Assembly (NCBI GenBank): GCA_017397065.1
Contig: JAFQKE010000042.1
Span: forward strand, 1 to 10,624
Direction of reading: 5' to 3'
Source of the DNA: Clostridia bacterium
Lineage (GTDB): Bacteria; Bacillota_A; Clostridia; Oscillospirales; Acutalibacteraceae
DNA length: 10,624 nucleotides
A program made the position numbers and the translations under genes. Of this stretch, positions 4,769-10,624 are shown piece by piece; positions within the stretch are counted from its first letter, which is position 1, and every line of letters begins with the position of its first letter. The notes beneath the pieces were generated by a model. The model was not told where the DNA came from, searched no databases, and saw nothing but the letters and a program-made list of their open reading frames with translations.

Positions 4769-5662
4769 ATGAATGAGATTGTAAGCTATGGTCTGCTCAC
4801 AACCTCTACCGTAATGTTTGGATTTACATTTTTCTTTAAAGATATTTTTAGAAAAAATTACGGAAGTGGGCTTCGTGATAGCTTTGTGGCAAGTCTTGGC
4901 GGCGGTATATTTGGATTTATTGTATTGGCCTTAATGAACGGACTTAGCTTTGAATTTTCTCTTTTTGCCTTTATAATGGCACTTGTTTCTACAATTAACG
5001 GACTTCTTTTTACATTTTGCAGTTTAAAGGCACTTTCAAAAATAAATCTTTCACTGTATTCCTTGTTTTCTATGCTTGGCGGTATGGCATTACCGTTTTT
5101 ATCGGGAATACTTTTTCACGAAGAGAGTGTTACAATCAGCAAATGTGCCTGCTTTGTTATAATAATCCTTGCACTTTGCCTTACTGCAAAAAAAGATAAT
5201 AGCTCGGGCGGAGCCTTTTATTATGTAGGAGTTTTTATTTTTAACGGTATGTCGGGTGTGATTTCTAAAATCTATTACGCTTTACCGTTTGAAAGGATAT
5301 CTGCTGCAGGTTATTCTATGCTCTCCTCCTTGGTTACAATAATATTTTCTTTGCTGTTTTTGCTTATTATAAAAGGCGAAAAAAAGAAAATAAATGCAGC
5401 TACGGTGTTTGCGATGGCGGGTTCAGGTACGTTGAATAGAGTGGCAAATTGGCTTTTGCTGGTGGCACTTGCCGAACTGCCTGCATCGGCACAGTATCCT
5501 TTTGTTACGGGTGGCACAATAATAGTTTCAACCATAATCAGCTTTTTTGGAAAAAATAAACCCACTAAAAAGGAGATTTTAGCGGTTATACTTGCTTTTA
5601 TAGGAGTTTTAATGCTTGTGTTGTTGCCGTCGGAGGAATTATTTAAAATTACGTGGAGGTAA
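4769..5662 (+). CDS. DMT-superfamily (EamA-like) membrane transporter
   Basis: This 297-residue inner-membrane protein has about ten hydrophobic segments in two halves of five, the layout of drug/metabolite transporters: early segments at 5-22, 42-58, 64-88, 92-115 and 120-140, with a repeat from ~148 on. The end (ILAVILAFIGVLMLVLLP) is the typical last helix of the family. Such proteins move small metabolites, amino acids or sugars across the membrane. The direction and substrate cannot be read here. AAGAAGG (4754-4760) lies 8 nt before the ATG. Its last codons contain the ribosome binding site of the oxidoreductase, 6 nt downstream, so the two are co-transcribed and probably handle the same compound. 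Confidence 0.85.
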   Translation: MNEIVSYGLLTTSTVMFGFTFFFKDIFRKNYGSGLRDSFVASLGGGIFGFIVLALMNGLSFEFSLFAFIMALVSTINGLLFTFCSLKALSKINLSLYSLFSMLGGMALPFLSGILFHEESVTISKCACFVIIILALCLTAKKDNSSGGAFYYVGVFIFNGMSGVISKIYYALPFERISAAGYSMLSSLVTIIFSLLFLLIIKGEKKKINAATVFAMAGSGTLNRVANWLLLVALAELPASAQYPFVTGGTIIVSTIISFFGKNKPTKKEILAVILAFIGVLMLVLLPSEELFKITWR

Positions 5663-5668
5663 ATTAAA

Positions 5669-6928
5669 ATGAAAACTGTTAAACTTGGTATTTTTGGCTT
5701 TTGGCGTGGTCAAAGTCTTGTGGACGATATTTTAGCACTTAACGGAGAGATTGTTGCCGTTTGCGATAAAAGTGAAAAGCGCCTTGAACAGGCGAAGCAA
5801 AAGTTGGGGGGCACTACTGCACTTTACAAAGAATTTGATGAGTTCATTGAGCACGAGGGAATAGAGGCGATATTGCTCGCTAATTATTTTCACGAGCACA
5901 GTGAATATGCAATAAGGTGCCTTGAAAAGGGGATTCACGTTTTATCTGAATGTATTTCCAATTCTACAATGGCTGAGGGAGTAAAGCTGGTTGAAGCGGC
6001 AGAAAAAAGCACAGCTAAATATATGCTCTTGGAAAATTATCCCTTTATGCTTTTTAATCAGGAGATGAAGAGGGTAGCCGATGGTAAAACCTTAGGCAAG
6101 ATTTTATATGCCGAGGGTGAGTACAATCATTCGGGAAAAGTTTACGGCAACGGAGAAAAGGATACCTGGGAGGATATTTGCAATCTTTATGACAGCGATA
6201 AGCATTGGCGTTGGTTTTTACCTTCAACCTATTATGTTACGCATTCCTTGGCACCAATTATGTATGCAACAGGCGCATCGCCTGTAAGGGTAACGGCTAT
6301 GCCGGTGTTTAATCCTCAACCGCAAGATTGCGACCGAGTAAAACGCACAGGTGAAAAAGCCGCAATTATAACCACCCTTAATGATGATAATTCGGTATTT
6401 AAGTTTACGGGTTGCTCAGGCTTTGGCGGAAGTGAAAATTCATATCGTCTATGCGGCGAAAAAGGTATGATTGAAAATGTTCGTGGAACGGACGGCAAGA
6501 TTATGCTTCGCTATAATGAGTGGGAAATTCCTGAAGGTAGGGAAGAAATAAATTATTATAATCCCGAGTGGAACGATAAAGACGAAGAACTGATTAAGGC
6601 AGCAGGTCACGGTGGCGGTGATTTCTGTATTATAAGGGAGTTTTTAAGCTGCATCCGTGAGGATAAAAAACCCACCTTTGATGTTTATTTTGCAACCCGT
6701 ATGGCTTCGGTTGCAATTTTGGGGCATCGCAGTCTTATGGGTTATGGTGTGCCCTATGATATTCCTGATTTTAGAAGAAAGGAAGATAGGGATAAGTATA
6801 GAAACGATAACACAACTCCCTTTTATTATTCCGATGGCAGGGAACCGAATATTCCTTGCGGTTCTCATCCCGATTATAAACCAAGTGAGCAGCAATTTGA
6901 AAATTTTAACAGAATACTTAAAGGATAG
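5669..6928 (+). CDS. Gfo/Idh/MocA-family oxidoreductase with altered EKP motif
   Basis: This 419-residue cytoplasmic protein has an N-terminal Rossmann fold (GIFGFWRG, 7-14; IVAVCDKSEKRL, 28-39) and the Gfo/Idh/MocA core 'YAIRCLEKGIHVLSECI' (80-96). The usual EKP at that point, where Lys is catalytic, reads Glu94-Cys95-Ile96. ENYPF (122-126), WRWFLPSTYYVTHSLAP (180-196) and a long C-terminal substrate domain follow. The family does NAD(P)-dependent oxidation or reduction of sugars, inositols and related compounds, or dehydration/isomerisation. Loss of the Lys suggests a different mechanism or substrate class, although I believe a sizeable subfamily has HVLSE-C/V here. GGAGGT (5655-5660) is 8 nt before the ATG. 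It is co-transcribed with the transporter, and its stop is 20 nt from the end of the convergent second AraC gene. Confidence 0.85.
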   Translation: MKTVKLGIFGFWRGQSLVDDILALNGEIVAVCDKSEKRLEQAKQKLGGTTALYKEFDEFIEHEGIEAILLANYFHEHSEYAIRCLEKGIHVLSECISNSTMAEGVKLVEAAEKSTAKYMLLENYPFMLFNQEMKRVADGKTLGKILYAEGEYNHSGKVYGNGEKDTWEDICNLYDSDKHWRWFLPSTYYVTHSLAPIMYATGASPVRVTAMPVFNPQPQDCDRVKRTGEKAAIITTLNDDNSVFKFTGCSGFGGSENSYRLCGEKGMIENVRGTDGKIMLRYNEWEIPEGREEINYYNPEWNDKDEELIKAAGHGGGDFCIIREFLSCIREDKKPTFDVYFATRMASVAILGHRSLMGYGVPYDIPDFRRKEDRDKYRNDNTTPFYYSDGREPNIPCGSHPDYKPSEQQFENFNRILKG

Positions 6929-6932
6929 AGCG

Positions 6933-6960
6933 AAAATTCAGAATAATTTTATTGTTTTTT
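6933..6960 (+). terminator. weak hairpin with T tract after the oxidoreductase
   Basis: AAAATT (6933-6938) pairs with AATTTT (6945-6950) across a 6-nt loop, followed by ATTGTTTTTT. The stem is all A/T, so termination may be inefficient. It overlaps the end of the convergent AraC-family gene, and some antisense readthrough is likely. Confidence 0.35.
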
Positions 6961-7800
6961 TGAATGTTTATTTCTGTATTCGGTGGGTGTTATACCATAT
7001 CTATCAAAAAACGCTTTGCTGAAATATCTTGCAGTTTTATACCCTACTTTATCGGAAATTTGATTTATGGGCAAATCGGTGTGGAGCAATAAATGACAGG
7101 CACGGTCTAAACGCATATGAATTAAAAAGTTATGTGGTGTAATATTTCGAGCCTTTTTAAAAAATCTTACAAAATACACTTCGCTGAAGCCTATAAAATC
7201 GGCATATACTTTTATTGGTAAATTTTGGGTGCAGGTTTCCTGCATATACTGCATAAGTCTACGAAAAGCATATTCCGATGGTGCTTGCTTTATAGCACCG
7301 CCAATATACATAAAAAGCTCCAAAAGCAAAGTGTTACAAATATCTTGCCAAAATGGATTATTTTTTGCTACATACATTCGGTCTATTATATCCACAAAAA
7401 ATGGAAAATCCTCTTCAAATTCAATAATTCCGCTATCCAACCCGTATTCATCTAAAATTTCTTCAACCTTATTTCCTGAAAAATGTATCCAATATGTAGT
7501 AACGGGATTTTGGTCAAATAAAGTTCTAAGCTGAGGTTCGTTTGGCTTATATATAACCAAACTGTTTTCTTTCATTATTATTCGTCTTGGGGTTTCATAG
7601 ACAGAACCCTTTGCAACAAAGCCTATAAGATAGTCCTTTCTTCCATTGGGACGATCGATTATTATATGCTTGTCAAGTTTATACAGTTCTCGCCCAAAGG
7701 CCATAACGCATATGGGTTTATCATCAACAGCAACATCGTATATATTGGTAGTTTTTGGCTCCCTAAAGCCGGGTAAAATTCCACCGTACCAACTTGCCAT
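6949..7800 (-). CDS. second AraC-family transcriptional regulator
   Basis: This is a 283-residue regulator. The N-terminal part (~20-125; 'DYLIGFVAKGSVYET', 'LVIYKPNEPQ', 'TTYWIHFSG') matches the AraC_binding cupin layout. The C-terminal part (~180-280) has both helix-turn-helix motifs: 'LPIKVYADFIGFSEVYFVRFFKK' and 'INQISDKVGYKTARYFSKAFFDRYGITPTEYR', the latter the family signature. The frame begins with an ATG at 7809, but GAAAGG (7815-7810) touches that codon. The ATG at 7800 has a 9-nt spacing and is preferred. It differs clearly in sequence from the first AraC protein. It faces the oxidoreductase and is divergent from the large secreted protein, so either could be its target. Regulators of this type often control sugar uptake and degradation. 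Confidence 0.88.
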   Translation of the reverse strand: MASWYGGILPGFREPKTTNIYDVAVDDKPICVMAFGRELYKLDKHIIIDRPNGRKDYLIGFVAKGSVYETPRRIIMKENSLVIYKPNEPQLRTLFDQNPVTTYWIHFSGNKVEEILDEYGLDSGIIEFEEDFPFFVDIIDRMYVAKNNPFWQDICNTLLLELFMYIGGAIKQAPSEYAFRRLMQYMQETCTQNLPIKVYADFIGFSEVYFVRFFKKARNITPHNFLIHMRLDRACHLLLHTDLPINQISDKVGYKTARYFSKAFFDRYGITPTEYRNKHSKKQ

Positions 7801-7996
7801 TTTTTTCATCCTTTCAAAAAAGAGGTTAATTTTTTGGCATAAATGTTAATTTATACACATTTACTAATAGCTATATATATGTTAAATTTATATTAAAGAA
7901 GTCCCTTTTTATTATAAAATATCACATATTTGTGCATATGTCAATGTTAAAGGGCTATAGATTTTAAAAATCATAAAACGAAAGGGTAATGTATTT
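7801..7996. promoter_or_regulatory. divergent control region with repeated ATGTTAA motifs
   Basis: ATGTTAATTTATA (7843-7855) and ATGTTAAATTTATA (7879-7892) are near-identical direct repeats. Shorter relatives are GGTTAATTTT (7824-7833) and ATGTTAAAG (7944-7952). ACATAT-TTGTGC-ATATGT (7924-7941) is an inverted repeat with 6-bp arms. TATAAA (7913-7918) and TATAGA (7956-7961) are possible -10 boxes for the gene at 7997, but neither has a good -35 box, consistent with a need for an activator. AAAGGG (7981-7986) is the ribosome binding site, 10 nt before the ATG. Confidence 0.45.
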
Positions 7997-10624
7997 ATGA
8001 TAAGAATAGTTAAAAAATTTGCATCTATTGTAATGTCCTTCCTTATGGTTTTATCGGTAATTGTTTTGCCCGAAAACGGATTTTCGGTTTCGGCTCTTAC
8101 CGAGGATTCTACAACCTACTACACCGAAAGAGGCACTACAGAAAGATTTACATCGGCAACGGCTGATGATTTTAATTCTACAGCAGCCGATCTTGTGGCG
8201 GCGGGATATACAGAATATTCCCAAAATGCTATAGCAATGAACGGAAAATCCAATACTGCCGGTGCAGATAATCTTTATGCGGTTTATTTAAATTCAGATA
8301 AAACTGAGCTTAAGCATATTGCTTTTCACACAAACACAAAGGCTTTGCACATTACCACCCAATCCCTGAATGCAAACGATGCGCTTGCTTTAAGTGCAGC
8401 TACCGAATACACTAGCATATGCGACCCATTATTCATTCAGATAATCCCCGATGAAACGGTAGTATCCGGTGGTACCAGCGGTATGTCATATGCACTTCGT
8501 ATGCGTGACGGTCGCTTTATTATGATTGATAGCGGTATGGAGGTTGGCGATAACACCTATCAAGCAGATAATATTTATAATGTTTTAGAAGATAACAATG
8601 TACTTGATGAAATCACTATAGCTGCTTGGGTTTTCACCCACGCCCATAGTGACCACATTACTGCATTTACCTCACTTGTTAATAAATATTATAACAACGT
8701 TAGTATTGAACAGCTTATTTATAACTATCCATGCGATGATGATATTTTAAAGGATCCCGATATGGCAGCGGATCAGGCTCTTTCAGAGGGCGGAATAGTT
8801 TATGAGCAAAGAAAGGCTATAGCCGAAAAATTACCCAATGTTAAGATTTCCACACCTTATGCCGGGGACCTTTATAAATTTCCCGGAGTTGAATTGGAAT
8901 TCTATTTAACTCCCACCGATATGTTCCCTGTAATGTGCTATCAGGGCAATGAATTCAATACATCTTCCTTAATATTCAAAATTAAGGCTGAGGGTCAGGA
9001 GATTTTAATTACAGGTGACTCTGCCGATTACGCTCTTGTAAACGTCGCAATGCCCCGTTTTGGTACATCCCTTGGCAGTGATATGGTTCAAATGGTGCAT
9101 CACGGAATTACCTTTGCAAGCGGCGAGTTTTATGAGCTTGTTGGTGCCGAAACTGCCTTTTGGCCTATTATCTCCGGCAGAGTTTCTACTATTGTAAAGC
9201 AAAAGCAGAATATGGGACTTATAAATGCACCATCCACCAAGGAGATTATTCTGTCATCCCTCGGAACTCGCACAATAACCCTGCCTTACACCCCTGCCGA
9301 AAGGGACGGACTTTTTGTAACACCCGATGGCGAGGTTGTAGACAGCACCATTTATGAAAAGCCTGTAGTACAAAAATACGGCGATATTTTAGATGAGGAT
9401 AATACTCCCTGGGCAAGAAGCGAAAATAATTATCCCCTGAATAACGGCGGTAAATATATAACCTGGGGTTCCATAAAGCATAACACTTCCGTTACTAACG
9501 GTAGTGATACATCCATTTATTTTAATACTAACGCCACAACGGTTTATACTCCTGTTAATGCCTTAAAGCCCAATACCTTATACACCCTTTCCTTTGATTA
9601 TATGGCATCAAGCACTACAGCACCGTCAAACGGAATGTTCTCTAAATTTGGTATTTCGGGTGTAAATAGCGATTCACCTACCTTCAGCTACAATATTTAT
9701 CAGGGGAAAAGCAAAACCGTTAATCCTAATGAGGTTTACGGAACTGATAACGGCTGGAATCATATTGAAGTAAGCTTTACCACCGATTCCACTATTTATG
9801 ATGAATATTACCTTAGTTTTTTGGCTACCGTAGGTTCGGTAAGCGGCTCTTACAAGGGATATATTGATAATATCTCCCTTGCCGAAACTCCAAAAACATA
9901 TCAGTATGTAGAATGTGATTATGAAAATCTTTCTGATACTGAAGAATGGTTTGCTAAATCAGGCAACTTTACTGCCGCACTTGAAACCGAAAATCCTATA
10001 AGCGGTTCAGCTTCACTTAAGCTCACAGGTAGTTCTGTAGCCTATGGCGGTATATCCATACTTCCCTTTGGCACAACATTAAAATCAGGCAGATATTACC
10101 GTGTAAAGGCGGATACTAAGGTATTATCCGGTACCTTTGACTTTGGTAGAATAGGTAATATAGGCTTTGATGAAGCCGGAAAGTTCAACTGGACCCATAT
10201 TCATATACAAGCGGGCTACACAGGTAGCTCCGATAATGGCGGTATTCCTTTAGATTTATGGAAATGGACTAACAGAACTCCGTCATCCGCTACTTTAAGC
10301 AAAAAAGGCACAGTAAAAATATCTGAAAATGCACAGTATCAGCATCTTGGTGTTGCATACCATATAAGTGCGCTTGATACCGCAACCTCCTCGGCATCAA
10401 TTATGATTGATAATATTGTTGCCGCCGAAATAATTGATGTTGTTACAGCAACCCCATCCGATAGCACTATGGGTACTGCTGAAGTTACCAATGCAGATAC
10501 CGCATTTACCGATTTTGCAGTAAATGAAACAGCTATTTTCTCCGCAACACCCGCAAACGGCAGTTACTTTGTTGGTTGGTATGATGAAGAGGGCGCTTTG
10601 GTATCCCTTAACGAAACCTACAAA
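7997..10624 (+). CDS. large secreted modular protein with metallo-beta-lactamase-fold hydrolase domain (3' end outside window)
   Basis: From an ATG with AAAGGG 10 nt upstream, 876 codons run without a stop to the window edge, so the C-terminus is missing. Residues 1-33 are a signal peptide: MIRIVKK, then a hydrophobic core 8-24, then a likely cut after VSA33. Residues ~146-400 form a metallo-beta-lactamase-fold domain with HAHSDH (215-220; His215, His217, Asp219 and His220 as metal ligands), GDSAD with Asp341, and HHG at 368-370. Residues ~480-632 and ~634-812 look like two carbohydrate-binding beta-sandwich modules ('LKPNTLYTLSFDYMAS', 'YIDNISLAE', 'SGSASLKLTG', 'MIDNIVAAE'). Residues ~816-876 begin an InlB-type repeat (ETAIFSATPANGSYFVGWYD). 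It is therefore exported and probably held at or near the cell wall by repeats beyond the window. The reaction is unknown: the fold covers phosphodiesterases, lactonases and others. It is divergent from the second AraC gene, a likely regulator. Confidence 0.85.
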   Translation, partial: MIRIVKKFASIVMSFLMVLSVIVLPENGFSVSALTEDSTTYYTERGTTERFTSATADDFNSTAADLVAAGYTEYSQNAIAMNGKSNTAGADNLYAVYLNSDKTELKHIAFHTNTKALHITTQSLNANDALALSAATEYTSICDPLFIQIIPDETVVSGGTSGMSYALRMRDGRFIMIDSGMEVGDNTYQADNIYNVLEDNNVLDEITIAAWVFTHAHSDHITAFTSLVNKYYNNVSIEQLIYNYPCDDDILKDPDMAADQALSEGGIVYEQRKAIAEKLPNVKISTPYAGDLYKFPGVELEFYLTPTDMFPVMCYQGNEFNTSSLIFKIKAEGQEILITGDSADYALVNVAMPRFGTSLGSDMVQMVHHGITFASGEFYELVGAETAFWPIISGRVSTIVKQKQNMGLINAPSTKEIILSSLGTRTITLPYTPAERDGLFVTPDGEVVDSTIYEKPVVQKYGDILDEDNTPWARSENNYPLNNGGKYITWGSIKHNTSVTNGSDTSIYFNTNATTVYTPVNALKPNTLYTLSFDYMASSTTAPSNGMFSKFGISGVNSDSPTFSYNIYQGKSKTVNPNEVYGTDNGWNHIEVSFTTDSTIYDEYYLSFLATVGSVSGSYKGYIDNISLAETPKTYQYVECDYENLSDTEEWFAKSGNFTAALETENPISGSASLKLTGSSVAYGGISILPFGTTLKSGRYYRVKADTKVLSGTFDFGRIGNIGFDEAGKFNWTHIHIQAGYTGSSDNGGIPLDLWKWTNRTPSSATLSKKGTVKISENAQYQHLGVAYHISALDTATSSASIMIDNIVAAEIIDVVTATPSDSTMGTAEVTNADTAFTDFAVNETAIFSATPANGSYFVGWYDEEGALVSLNETYK

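Noticed and set aside
6657..7022. Plus-strand 121-codon hydrophobic frame across the oxidoreductase/AraC junction
   Set aside because: It is out of frame within two well-supported genes and has no start signals.
9005..9357. Small frames on both strands inside the secreted protein gene
   Set aside because: Both are shadows of the 876-codon frame, whose conserved metal motifs span this stretch.

Overview
The window reads as chromosome of a low-GC Clostridia-type Firmicute, probably an Oscillospiraceae/Ruminococcaceae-like gut anaerobe. That placement is inferred from the rRNA spacer style, strong GGAGG-type ribosome binding sites, TTGnnn-17-TATAAT promoters, AT-rich codon use and REP-like intergenic hairpins. 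It opens with the tail of an rrn operon (23S 3' end, tRNA-less spacer, 5S, terminator).

Bases 320-1340 are an accessory patch behind the rrn operon. A collapsed barnase-type ribonuclease gene (606-721) is followed at once by an intact barstar-family inhibitor (735-1022). The pair has a good promoter (483-511) and a perfect 30-bp palindrome (561-590) before the toxin ribosome binding site. It is bracketed by two copies of a repeat made of a terminator hairpin plus an ATTATTCAT / ATGAATAAT arm. An XRE-type regulator (1342-1713) follows and shares a bidirectional terminator with a convergent unrecognised gene (1789-2388, minus). Divergent from that gene is an alkaline-phosphatase-superfamily hydrolase (2584-3399) with all seven expected metal-site residues. 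Bases 3400-3827 hold a strong terminator and a run of REP-like hairpins.

Bases 3828-6928 form one metabolic unit: an AraC-family regulator (minus), divergent from a DMT/EamA-like transporter and a Gfo/Idh/MocA oxidoreductase in a tight two-gene operon. The 130-bp gap holds three copies of a 16-bp motif at 30- and 21-bp steps. The first lies inside the regulator's own near-consensus promoter and the third abuts the weak -35 of the transporter promoter, which suggests self-repression plus activation of the operon.

Bases 6949 to the end hold a second AraC-family regulator (minus) divergent from a very large secreted protein (7997 to the window edge, 876 codons and still open). That protein has a signal peptide, a metallo-beta-lactamase-fold domain with HAHSDH, GD and HHG motifs, two carbohydrate-binding-like beta-sandwich regions and the start of an InlB-type repeat. 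The second regulator may control it or the neighbouring oxidoreductase operon. The region from 3828 on looks like regulated uptake and processing of an extracellular compound, but no substrate can be named from sequence alone.

I see no CRISPR array, tRNA, transposase, integrase or phage gene.
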